Part shown: piece after piece, positions 22,107 to 35,022 of the stretch
Layout of the letters: the number at the start of each line of letters is the position of its first letter
Numbering within the stretch: the first letter of the stretch is position 1
From: Anarhynchus alexandrinus
Taxonomy: Eukaryota; Chordata; Aves; Charadriiformes; Charadriidae
Length of the DNA stretch: 64,000 nt
Assembly: GCA_008711295.1 (NCBI GenBank)
Contig: VUYV01000226.1
Coordinates: 538,250-602,249, forward strand
Direction of reading: 5' to 3'
The notes under the pieces: generated by a model
Told to the model about the DNA's origin: nothing
The model's database searches: none
Seen by the model: the letters and a program-made list of their open reading frames with translations, nothing else
Translations under genes and position numbers: made by a program

Positions 22107-25100
22107 GGTTGGACCTGCAATCCCTGGCTGACTTCCGCACAGTGCTTTATTTTGCCCTAAGTTTCCTTGCAGGAGAAGTTTTATCAACTTTTCACAGAAG
22201 GAGAGAGGAGGCAGCATCAAATGCTCTTGCTTTATCCACAGTGTCTACATGTAACTTTACTTTAAAACACATATTACTGGTTTTACGCGCTTTGCCAGAA
22301 GGCTGCACAGCAACGCACAGAGAAGTGCGAACCCCCGGCTCTTGCGTAAAGTGTAAAGTTATCAGTTGTGATTTAAACATAAAGGGAACACATTAGCAGC
22401 AGCATCGAGACTGCCGGTGAAATTTGTCACCGAGATGATAGAGACTGAGAGCTTCTCCAGGTCTTTCCACAGGATTTGCCAATTATAAGTGGAGCAGAGG
22501 ATGTCTTACAGATAGTTTTTAATTGCAATGGTGGTTTTAATCGTAACGTACAATGGATGTTCCTCAGCCGGGAGGAAGGCTATTTCCAGCAGGGGAAAAA
22601 GAGGAGATGAGGCAGTTTTAGGCCATCAAAGTCCTTCCCTTAAAAGCTGTTTCTGCTTGGGAGAGAAGTGCCACGTTACAGGACAGGGGGGCCCTGGACC
22701 TGCCTGCTCAGAGACAGAGGGAAATCAGTCCGAGTTAACTAAGAAGTATGGATTTAAAGTGAATTTGTTAATCTGCATTGAGCTGCTTTAATTCTGAGTA
22801 GGTGGTCTTTACTCCGCTTTAAGATATAATTGAGCTGAAGTCGATTACAGTAAAGCGAGACTATTTGAAATCCAAGTCCACGCGAGGGCTTAACACAAGT
22901 TAAATAATCTGTATTTAAAATGTTAATTCAGATCAACTTTCCTGAATATCCCTGACGCAGCCACGAGTGCTCCAAAGAGCAAACGCTGGATTGCACCAGG
23001 GACACGGCGATACTGACCCCACCACAGAGCCCCCGCCGCAGGGCTGGCCTCCCCCAGCCACTAGGGATGCTCCAGACCTCAAAAGCCTTAATGAGGGACC
23101 ACCACAAATTTGTTGATGGCTTCTGTACAAGACAGAGTGACCCAGCTGCACGCCTACGGCACCCTAAGCCACAGCTATAATCCAAGAGAAAAATGAAGCC
23201 AAAAGTTTTAACAAGCTGAAAGGACACCTTTTTTTGCCATGTCACATTTGATGCTGCCAGAAGATGAGACTTCTCATCGCCTTCAGTCCCGCAGCAGCCA
23301 GCATTACACACGATAACCATGTTTTCATAAAATAAATCAAAGCCTACTGCTCATGCCTAATGAACCCTTGCAAAATACCTCCCAGGTATGAGATTTAAAA
23401 GCCTGGAGTGCTTTTGAAGGCAAAGACATTGAAAAAAGCTCCACTGACGAGGGTTCATTCAAGTGTCACACTTATGATCTAAATGTAGTAAAAATGCACT
23501 AAGTGCCAGCCACAAACAGTTCTAGCAGCAGTCACTGTGATGCAAGAAGAAAAACATCCTTTCAAAGGGGACACGGGAGGAATGAATACAGAGGATCCTA
23601 TTTCGCTCACTCTAAATCATCAGCTGATGCAGTTACACAGCCCAAACTAGACGAACAATGGAGCAAGAATTTCAGTATCTATTTAAAGAAAGATGTAAAA
23701 TAAAAGACAGAAGAGGATTAAAGTCAAAGCGCACACAGTCCTGTTTCATAACAAGAACTGGAAATAGATTTATAGAAGCATTATATGACCAATTACCCGC
23801 CTTTGCTTTGGGGAGCTGCCTGGCTTGGTAACTCATTCACATCAAACAGGAGTGACTCCTACAGAGGAAAAATATCCTGTGTTGCACATCTACATAACCC
23901 AAATACAGTCAGAAACATGAGGTATTCCTGCACAAGGCCTTCTACAATCACCTTATAGAGAGGACTGCCTTTTTCTTTATATTTATTTCCGCCCATTGAT
24001 GTTTACCCTTGGGACACAGTGGTGTTCGCTTCCAGTATGAAACCTCTGCATGTGCACTACCAAGCAGAAGAGGGATTTAACTCTCACCCTTAAGCTCCAA
24101 AACCTCAGGTCCAGCCATGCTGCAAAGTTTTGCAGCATAACGGAGACCAAGGAGGAAATAATTGTGTACAGAGTAAGTCAGGTATGAAAACTGCACTTCT
24201 CCAAAATAAGTTGTTCTTGGTCTGTAAGGTTGTATATGGCTGCCTCCTAACTTTTTAGGACCACCCCAGCTGGAGAAGATCTTCACTCAGGAAATAACAC
24301 AGTAGCCTAGTTTTCAAAAAGCACAGATTTTGGGGTACTGGAGTTTCTGGGTATCTCTGACGCCAGTCCTCCCCCCCCTCCAGGTTCACTTGAAGGCTTC
24401 TGAGTAGGTCCCTCAGCATCAGCATGGGCAGTCTGAGTTATGAAGCTGCATTAAGTCTGGGCAGGATCCAGCCATTTAGTGAGCTGTACCTTTGAGTATA
24501 AAAAAAGAAAGGCCTGGGCTCCCGGCCAGTCTCCCCAGTTGAAGTTCTCAGGCCTGCTCTAGAGAAGTCCCTCTGGGCCTTTGAAGAGCCAACCAGTCTG
24601 TAAATAGCCCATGAGAAACATCTTAAAGTTTAAAATTAGCAGGAAAGACACTGAGATCAAAAATATCTCAGCAGAAAGTTTCACAATTTTTTTCTATGGT
24701 AAGACCTATAATAACCTCTCCACAGCCGCTCCCCACAGAGCCCTTCCACCAGCGGAGGGTCTCCCCTCCTGGCAGCGCCCTGCCATAGCACAGACACCAA
24801 CAGCACCGGGCTCGAGCTGAACCAAGACACGCAACTCAGCTGCAGATGCGATGTGTCAAGGTCCACGGGACCCCTTTGTGCACGGTACAGGGAATCGCGG
24901 GTACTCTCTAGTCACGGCAGTCTTCCATCGCAAAAAAAAACCCCAACATCAATCATGGGTTTTATCTTGCAATGGCTATCTTACAACTGCAGTACAAATG
25001 AGGTAGAGGAAAACAGAAAAGAAAAAGCCGAGGTAACTCATTTATAAATTTGGTAAACAAGAAAAAAAAAATTCCTTTAAATCCAAAAGTAGAAAACGTC

Positions 25101-28100
25101 TTGTAACAACAGGTTTATTTTTAGTATAAATAATGATGAGATTTTTAGGTTTTTTTTTTAAATTGATGTTTGAGTTATTCCTCCCAATAGGATGATCATG
25201 TCGTATAAGAAGCTTTTATGACTTACTACATAAGCCCATTTGCTCCTGAGCTGGTAAAATCACCCCCGGTACTATTTAACTCTTTTGGGCTGCTGTTAAT
25301 CTGTGTCCAAACACCCCAGGAGGCAGTTAGGAAGCAGTTTAATTGGGCTTTAAACTGCTGCAAACTCTTACAGCAGGATCTCAGACACCCGTTGAAACCT
25401 ATCCCAGGCTTAAAAGTAGGAAGGAAAAAAAATTTAAATCTTAAAGCAATTCTCCTTATGTGATCTTTGAGAAGAAGGGCTTAGCTGTTTGCAACACTTC
25501 CGAATAAGCTGTGCTTGAGGGAAAACTAATGGTGGCTGTAGGCAACTGTCTACCAACAAAAGCACTGGGAAAAAAGGTGTCAGGCAGGTTAAATTTCACC
25601 AACGCTTGTTTGGAGCTTGGTGACAATACAGTGATGTCTGCTGAAGGACTTCGTTTTCTCTACCCTTGTTAACAACCCCAGGAATAACTGAAATAAAACT
25701 CGCACTCTACTACTACTACTAGAGACGTTCCCTGGATTTTAACAAGCATTTGCTTAACCAATATAACAAAAGCTGTCGCTTTCCTTCAACCCATTAAGAG
25801 CCACCCTCTTGAAAAATAAGTGGAACTGCGGTGTCAAAGCAATTACAAAGCAAAGCCACTCCTCTACTTGCCAGAGTCAACTGTGGCAAACTCAGACAAA
25901 ACCTGTTTCATCCAAACATGGGAACATATTCAGTTATAAATACCAGAATAAATCCATAAGGTTAATCTACAATACAACATCTCAATGGCAAATAAAGCCT
26001 CATCTGATTGACGCTTATTGAAGCAGAAAACAGGAAGGATTTGTTTATTAAGGCTTATCCTAAAAGTTACTATTGGGTTTAGGCTTTGAACGTGAAAGGA
26101 AGATGCCCACCAGACTGCCCGACACTTGCCTGGTTTCCAGAGAGACGCCACTCATTCTGAGTGGAGTTGGACTTCTCCACCGAACGTGCCCAGATTTGGT
26201 CTTTGGTACAGTATTAAAAGCCCTGTGCTTGACTCACCACGTTCGCCAAGAGCAGCAAAGCATTCAGTAACGCTGCTTTTGTCCGGAGGCAGACTGCAAC
26301 AACAACTCCAGGAAAAGGCAGAAGAAGCCCTATAATGAGCCATCACTATGTAAGAGATCCCTATAGGAAGTTTCTTCTTAATTCCTGTTTACCAGCCATT
26401 GCTGTTCCTCCTGAAGCAAAGGGGAATGAAAAGGTTTGGAAGCAAATTATTCAAGTCTTAATATAGTCTTCTTATCCACATCATTTTCCACCTCTTCTTT
26501 CAGTGCAGCTAATTGTTAGTGGAAAAGTCCTTCTGTTTGATCAAGTTGAAGTCTATCACCTCTCACTGTACTAAAGGAAAGTCATGTTTCTTTCACTGCA
26601 AAGCATGGAAAAGGAGGGCGATCTTGCCCACGTTAGCCTTCTCATCATCACATTTGGCTGGATGGATGGCATCACATTTGATAGCTGGATCTGTACAAAT
26701 GCGGTACAAAACACACATCTTTTACAATTACCTGGTTATTCTATTGAACATATGTAAGATACATCTCAAAAGAGTATCATAAGATACACAAGGTGTAGGG
26801 AAAATATAAGAATGTTTGAGAGCGTGCAGTTAGGAGGACTAACAGTCCAAGATTTCTTTATTATTGGAATTATCTAACATAGCACAGTACTTTATCATAA
26901 AATAAATTCCCCTTGCAAAAAAAAAGCACAGAAAATGATAGGATGTTTATGGAACAAAAGAAGATTGATTAATCAAAGCAACAGTAAAAGCTCCATTAAT
27001 TCTAATTTCTACATACTTTTTTTTAATATCATTTGCCTAAATAGATGAGTCTTTTCTTAAAAAAAAAACAAACAACAAACAACTTTCCATTAGAAGAAAA
27101 AAAAAAACAACACCCTAGTAAATTGATGAGAATAAGATCTATAAGACAGGGGTTTCAGTGCCAAAATATCTGCAGCGGAGTATGTAAGTGCTAATGAAAC
27201 CAGGAGCACTGGATGGCGTCACGAACCACCTCAGCAACATCAGCGACTCACTGCCCCTGCAGAGGGGCACTTGCTCCTCGCCCCATCGCTGGCCAAGACC
27301 CTGCACTGCAGACGTCTGTATCAAGGCTGTTCGCCACACTACACATTTCTGGTCCCCTCTCAGTGGGAAACGCCTCCATCTACTGAACTTGCCATCTGAT
27401 ACCAAACTAGAGGAGAGATTTACCCCCATGCTGCATCCGAAAGTTGCTCATTAACCTGGAAGGTCGTAGACCTGTCTGACAAACAGAGATCTGCATTTCC
27501 AAGAAAAGAGAGGGGATGTTTATTTTAGTTGTACTTCTCCGAATTCGCTTTCAGATAAGAATGAAGTAATTAAGACATGGGGGACAGAGGAAATCCATCT
27601 AGACCTGCTGGAACGGATCGGAAGAGTGAAGCAGTTACAGAAACTAACACGCTCTGCAAGGCTGTGCTTTGCTTGAACGGGTCTAACCTGATGAAAGGAC
27701 CCAAGACCATCAATTAGGAGTTCAGGTCTGACCCATCCATCAAGGCAGAGGTTTATTTACTGAGTAAATGAGATCCAGGCAAGCAACACTACAGCTTCCG
27801 AAACAATAAGCTTTTAATGAGCAGCTCCCTAGGTCAGACATCACTTCTGTCTTTGGGCGACGTGCAGCCACACTATGGGAGCATCCTCGCTGCAGTGCAG
27901 GTGACCCCAAAGGGATTTTTGGTTATATCTTTTCACTGATAACCCCGACTGCACAGCAGGTTCATGTGCCGATGCCCTTCAGATATCGACTTACTGACTC
28001 ATGAGATTTCTCTGTCTTGGCAGACGATCCCAAAGCAAATGCCATTTCCCCGCATTCCAGGCACACGATTTCCCCGCAGGCTTCTTCAGGACAACCGGCT

Positions 28101-28279
28101 CCGTTGCTCCAGCAGATATTCACGCCAGTCGGCCCACGGTTTGGGCTACAGGCACTGCAGGTTTCGTTGCGATGAAAACAGCTAAAGCTTTTTAGCCTTC
28201 ATTTTTTCCACCTATATCTTTTAAGAATAGTTTTAACAGCATTTTCTAGTTTGAATAACATAAACAGCTAAGTATTTGC

Positions 28280-28326
28280 GTTTTTTGGTTTGTTTTTTGG
28301 TTTGGTTTTGTTTGTTTTTTTTTTTC
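28280..28326. repeat. T/G-rich low-complexity run
   Basis: Degenerate (GGTTT)n-like sequence passing into a T run. Complementary A/C-rich stretches of similar type occur at about 12940-13015 and 19548-19615. Confidence 0.85.
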
Positions 28327-29970
28327 CTCAAAATCGGGAAGAGTGATTTCAAGCTACCCAGATAACAAGCCATTTCTTTTGCAAGTTTGTGGTTGATCTG
28401 CAAATCAGAGCGCTACACGCCTTTGGCAATCTGTATCTTCTCCCGAATAGGTTGGCAGTGAGAAAGCCAAGGCCAATTTAAAATCTGATGTCCCAAGAGT
28501 CGGGAGGGAAGGTGAGGGGGAGAAGAGACGGAGGCACCGAAGCCCTGGGGAGCTCCCCTGCACCCCGGGGGTTTGTCCCACTTGCCCACTGCAAAGCTCC
28601 TTGGGGTAAATCAGTCATCGCGCTTCCCCTGATTGCCTTTCCCAACTGTTGAGCATGTTTCAATACACCTCTCACCAAGTCGTACCCCAAAGATACACCA
28701 CAGACACATCATTGCTTCCCTGCAGCAGATTTCAGTCTGAGATCGGTGTGTTTCTCGTTACTGCTCATAGCAGCAAAGAGCAATACTGGATAAATTAATT
28801 TGTAATTGGAAGAGTGACTTGGAGATGAACAGAAGCATTCAGTTTTGGGAGGATAAACGTTAATAACTTTTGCTTCCAGGAGGAAAGTATGTCAGAAAAT
28901 TATAATTAGAAAAAAAATGTGCAAGAGGGGGAGAACCATGTGCATATATTTAAATGGCTGAGATGAATACTAAAATGGCGTAAATTTTCTCCAATTTATT
29001 AAAAATAGACAGGAACGTGAGACTCCTGACCCTGTGTATCTCTCCCATATGCTCACAGCAAGGAAGAGGGGAGCCCCCCACCCCAAGAGACCTCTTGCAG
29101 CCAGGACCGCCGACCAGCGAACCCAGCAGCCGCACCGTCTCCCTGCCCGGAGGCAGTGGGGAGAAGGGGCCGGGGGGACCAGGGGGCAGCACTTTCCCAG
29201 CTGCACCCCCTTCTCACGGAGAAGCCCTCAGAAGAACGTAGAGGAACCCATCGCATACGTTATTTCTTCCCACCACCCACGGTCCAGCTCATCCACCAGT
29301 GCAACATCGCCCCTTGGCCAACTCCTCATACTTCAAGGTATTCAGGGATGCGATCATTTTGGTATTTGAACTAAAACTAATAAACTGGGGATAGGTGAAT
29401 TCCCCAAACTAGTACAACTGCTGTTCTGAGGTGATGCTAAATTACTTCAGAAGACAAAACCATCAGGCTTTTCACGGCTCTCAAACAATTCAAGTGACTC
29501 TTCATTTTAAACACTCGATTCCTTCGCTTTGTAATGAGAAAGTTGCAATTGTGCAAGTTTTTATAACACATACCGAAGGCTGTTTTAATTTAAAAATATA
29601 TTTTTAAATACTATTTTTCTCTGTGGGAAGTATCTACTTGCGGTTCAGGGGGAAGGCTGTGGTTTTATCCCATTTGATATATTTAGGCTTTTTTTTTTTT
29701 TTGAGCTCTTTTCTTCCAGCTAGATATCTAAAAGCATCAAATTACCAACCTTGAGGGAGAAGCTGAGGAACAGCTGTGGCAACAGACACTAGAAAGCTAG
29801 TTTTAAACTACACTAGTGACTTTAATTACTTCAAATACTACAAAACTAAACAGACAAACAGTCTTCGAAGCGGCAGTGAAAGCACCAGCCAACCTATGTT
29901 AACCTGAACAGAGTGGAAGCACTGACCTTGGGAACTCAATTAAGGCAGGCAAAATTCATTAAATAGTAGC

Positions 29971-29993
29971 TGAATGAAACTCATTTTCATTCA
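29971..29993. repeat. Perfect 9-bp-arm inverted repeat
   Basis: TGAATGAAA and its exact reverse complement TTTCATTCA, separated by CTCAT. Isolated hairpin in intergenic DNA. Confidence 0.9.
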
Positions 29994-30957
29994 CACATGT
30001 CCTTTAGTTTTAGCGTGAAGATCCCCACTGATTACACCTGCTCACATCTTGAAGCACATGCAAATGTTTCTGCTACCCAAATTCCAACCTGTGCTCAGTC
30101 CCCATAATGGATATCGCTGTACTGTTAGAAATACTGAATCTGCAACACAATATCAGAACAGTACCTGGAGACTTCCATCCTCTCCCAAAAGACAAGAAAA
30201 GGAGGCTCCATGCGGCAAAAATAGAAATCCTTACGCATTGACAATACACTGCCATAAACCACAGAGCATCTCAGCCCGTGACAGTCCTCCAGCTTGTGGG
30301 TCTGAATGTAGCACGCAGGCAGTTATCTGTCACCAAGGCAGATTAACGACCTTTCCCAGACTTCGAAATTAAAATATAATTATACACCAGAACAACAGGT
30401 AACACCAGTATTACACAGAAGTGCAATCTGGCCACATATTGCACTGTTATGGGAAAACTTGTGCTTCCTGCAGCACATACAATAGCAAAGTCCTGCAGAC
30501 CCCAAAAGTTATCCCCAGAGCCAGTAATTCCCCTCACTGCCATTCTTGCTTAAAACACCACTGCTTCGCTTCTTCCCCTTGTGCAAGTGTATGTGTATAC
30601 GTATATATACACACATATACATGTCTCGTATGGCAATAAAAGCCAGCAGAGACTCCACAGTACATAAACAGACTCCTTAAATCCCACTGAACGGCATAAA
30701 TCTGGCTAAGTGAGAAGCAACCCAGCACATCGGCACAAAACCCACTTCTTGCAGTCTCCTCACATCAGTCAGAGGAGGGGAACCGCTCCGGATGGCGCAC
30801 CGGGCAGGGGCTCGCTCAGGTTTGCAAATGCACACAGTTTCCGTAGCACTATGGGATTTCTGATGCGCGCCTGCCTAATGGCATCACTAAAGGACCTTAA
30901 AATATTAATATCGCAGCAAAATCGCACCGCCTCAGCACACTCACGACTGCCAACTGG

Positions 30958-31003
30958 CAATATATATATAAAATATATATATTTTTTATAAATATATATA
31001 TGA
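30958..31003. repeat. AT-alternating low-complexity tract
   Basis: Runs of TA dinucleotides interrupted by AAA and TTTTTT. Self-complementary, so it could extrude a cruciform. Confidence 0.85.
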
Positions 31004-31309
31004 AATTTCCTGAAACTCATTTCACAGCTCTTCCCATTCTCACCGAATATGCCATTTCCAGGTCACTTTCCCTGATGATGATTATGTTTTTTTGATAGCG
31101 TTGGACAAACGAACAAGCGCCAAGCGCTGCCCTTGGTGGAGTAAACACCTTCCGACTTCAAAGGAAGATGTGTTTTTAAGGGCTGTGTTGTTGGAAACCG
31201 CTGCGGTGGGTTCTGCCAGATCACTGCTTTCAATCATCAAAGCAAAAGGTACTTTAGCAAATAAATATAGAACAAATTTTTAACTTGGAGGAAGTTAGGC
31301 AAGCGGGGA

Positions 31310-31326
31310 CACACACACGCACACAC
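31310..31326. repeat. Short (AC)n run
   Basis: ACACACACACGCACACAC-type dinucleotide repeat with one interruption. Confidence 0.8.
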
Positions 31327-34300
31327 TCGCCAGAGCAGAGTTAGAGCAAGGAAACTCTAAATGACTCCTGATGAGTCTCTCTCGTGCACGGGGTCCCACC
31401 AATGTCACCGACCCCCCCACGCTTCCACACACACTGCAATTCTCAGCCTTGTATTGAGACGCCCCTGCAGTCCCAGCCCTGCCTGGAAGAAAAAATATAA
31501 AGCGTTTCTGGTATTTGCTGATCTGCAGAAGAGCTTTGAAATGCAACTTCATCACAACTGCAAACCTCGAGCAAGATACTCGGCTGCTCCCAACAGCTTT
31601 GGGGAGTTTGGAGTGAGACGCTCATGAGGGTTCCGCAGTATGGGGCTTTTGTAACAAAACGCGTGGCATAAACAGTTGTATTCACCTCAGTATTGTTCGT
31701 ACCAGAGCTGCAAAAAATCTGCCCTCGCATAGTTTCCTTATGCTGAAAGCAGTGCAGTGCGTGGGCTCCCACAATATATTTGTGGTTCAGTACCGGTGCC
31801 TCTTTCTCAGTACTTTAAAATCCAGTTACAGTCTTACCCCTCTCCCTTCTTGCTGCATTAGAACCTCAGCTTCATCTACTTCAGCAAACCACGAGGCTGA
31901 CCTTCCCTGGACCCACTTTTAGAACTTTTCTGTATTTATTTATTGTTTTTTCTCTGAGCAACTCCCTTGTGACCACCCACTCACAGTTACAGCTGGGCTC
32001 AGCGGGGAATTTAAGACCTCAGCTAAGAGAGGGGTATGCCGGTAAATTACACTGCCCGAAAACAAAGCGTGACTTCAGGTGATGGTATCAGCTCAGCTAC
32101 TATTACTTTGCATATCAGCTTTTCCAAAGATGCTTTATTGCTTACGCTGGAAGATTACTGAATAAAGCATCCACATAATGCTGAGGCCACGGAAATATCA
32201 ACCACAGAATCCACCTGCTCACAAGACAGGACGGATAGGGAATGACGACGGGATTAGACCACTGCATACACAGAGGCTTCATAAAGGAGAAACACACTCA
32301 CAACCTTCACCATCCCTTTCCAACTCCCCAGAGACCGGCCAGGGCACAGACAGGAGCCGCGGGGTGAAACCCGGCCCCGCCACGGCGCAGGAGCCCCCGG
32401 GCCGTGAAACGCAGCGTGGACATTCACACGCTCAGGGTCACAGGGAGCAGAGGGCAACGCGAGCTTCTTTTTAATATTAATAGCTATAGAAGAGAACTGA
32501 AAATGAATTGAACTTACAGCTGTTTCCCGTATTGTCTATTTTATGGCAAACACCAATGGAAATAACTGATTTCTTGACATACCGCTTCCTTGTTCACACA
32601 TACCACCAAGGCTGCTCACTCGCTAGTAGTTTAGATTCTCTGCCACATATGACAATGCTGTATTATAGCACCATCATTATATTTCATTATTAAATAAAAC
32701 CGTAAAATTAAAACAGAGTAAATGAGAATTCCTTCAGGGCACCGGTTTGGGCGCGCACAGGCAGGAGGACGTTAGCAGGCAAGGGACTGGCGTGCAGAGC
32801 TGGATGAAACTTTCACCGTGAAACCTGGAGCACCACACCATCACCAAAGCCCAGCTCCCAGCTGAAGGTGTCCTTACGTATCTCAGACCCATCCATATTC
32901 ACTCCTCCCACCCTCATTTGTTTTACACATCTTGAGAACCGAGATCTGGAGAGACTTTCCTTCCTTCCTTGCAGGACACAGCTAGGGAGGACACAATTTT
33001 ATTAGCCTGGCACAGAGGGAACGGTTTGGACTTTTGTATTCATGAGAAGAGAAACCCACAGGTTTGCACTGTTGTAATATGGGTTGCACAGAGCACCCAC
33101 CCAGCCAACCCCACCCAACAGTGATGTCCCAGCAGAACTTGGGTAGGGTCAATGAGAAATCAATCCAACAATGACTGCATTTATGAACACACACCCATTT
33201 TGTGGCTTTCTGCTACAGGTGTGCCACCTCCACTTGGCAGCAGAATGGTTCAGACCAGGAGGTACTGTGTCCACCCCCGCACCACGGGGACAGCTCAGAC
33301 CTGCGAGGTGAGCTCAAACACAGCTCAAGCTCTCTCAAAGAGAGCTCAAGCTGCAAAGTTTATTGAACAAGACTACAAAAGTCTTGAAATCACGGGGCAG
33401 AAAAGTACTGCCCATGCCTGGCACCTCTGGAGGCGCTGTAGACCCGCACAGCTGGAGACCAGCTGTGCACACAGCGCTCAGACCTGCTGCCGGGATACAC
33501 GGCTCGTCCATAGCATTACCTCAGGTCACTCAAAAGCAAGAATGGCAAATCGCTATTGCATTGGCTGAATCCCTCGCTGCTCTTCCTATGCAAACAATGC
33601 CTAGACTTTGAAATATGAAAAATACAGATAACAGACTGCATATCTTATTTATGCAAATCAGAACTCAATCATTAAAAATAAGAAAACAGTTTCTCTAAAC
33701 CATCAGACGCAATTAGCCCGCTCAGGCTCAAATTATCTGCCTCAACAGTCCTACTTTAACAAGATTAAGTTGCTTCTTGTTAAAACTGCTTTGAGCATCT
33801 CAGTCTTAACAAATAAAGAAGTTTTCTTCATCATTCCCCTTAAGTTCTTCAGCCTGAGTCCCAGTTCACACAGCCCATACAAAGAGCCTTGCACTGGCAA
33901 CTGGAACGTGACAGCACCTTCTAAATTACCTACAAAACTCCATTCCCCTGGCAACAAATTGCTTTGCAGTTTATCCTAGACACAGGAGGTCCAGCTTCAA
34001 CTGCTGGCTCGGCCTTCTTCCTAAATTCAAGTGCAAATGCCCTCTCACACGTATTTTCTGAAGAAATGTGGGCCTTTAATAGGTCTTTGGTAAACCAAGA
34101 GAGACTCAAATAGGATAATGTCTGTGCAGATACCCAAGGAAAAAACAGGCAACGGAGATCAGAAACAGATTCTCAGTTCATGAAAATGATTTATAGCTTC
34201 CTTGAAGGCAGAATGCTTCACTGATTTATCCTAGTTAAAGATCTGGCTCTGTTTTTGAGAAGTATTTTAAGCAGTAATGCTTCAGCATTTCTGAATAGGT

Positions 34301-34695
34301 GCGGAACACTCAGCTGAGCAGGAGAAAGCTAAGTAAGTTCCTCCTCCATATACTTGTTAAGATTAGTGTTTATGTAACACTCCAGACACGATAATTAACA
34401 CTGATTTTGTAATATATAAACCACACGCTGAGTGCACAATTCAGTTTTCCTATTTTTACGCTGCTGGATGTACCTGAAACTGGCTTTTAATGAAACACAG
34501 CCTACTTTCACGCATATTAGTGATTTTCTTTTCTTTTGGGAATGGAATGAAATGCTGCAAATGCCAGTACCATATTAACCATCCAGGGCCGTGCATTTCA
34601 TTTTAGTCTTATATCAGAGAAGGACTCGGATATTCCACATTTTGACAGGTTAGGTTACAAGGATCCTCTTTCTGAGGTTCTCCTGCACCGATACA

Positions 34696-35022
34696 ATCAC
34701 AGAATCACAGAATGGTCAGAGGTGGAAGGGACCTCTGGAGATCATCTAGTCCAACTCCCCCGCCAGAGCAGGGTCACCTACAGCAAGTTGCACAGGACGG
34801 CGTCCAGGCGGGTTTGGAATGTGTCCAGAGTGGGAGACTCCACAACCTCTCTGGGCAGCCTGTGCCAGTGCTCTGCCACCCTCAAAGTAAAGAAGTTCCT
34901 CCTCATGTTAAGATGGAACTTCCTATGTTCAAGTTTGTGCCCGTTCCTTCTTGTCCTATCACTGGGCACCACTGAAAAAAGACTGTTCCCATCCCCCTGG
35001 CACCCTCCCTTTAAGTATTAGG
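34696..35022 (-). mobile_element. CR1 LINE 3' fragment with ORF2 end
   Basis: Begins with the reverse complement of ATTCTGTGA repeats and keeps the end of ORF2 ([32 protein letters not shown]) on the minus strand. Clearly the same subfamily as the plus-strand copy at 20628-21416, in opposite orientation. Confidence 0.94.
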
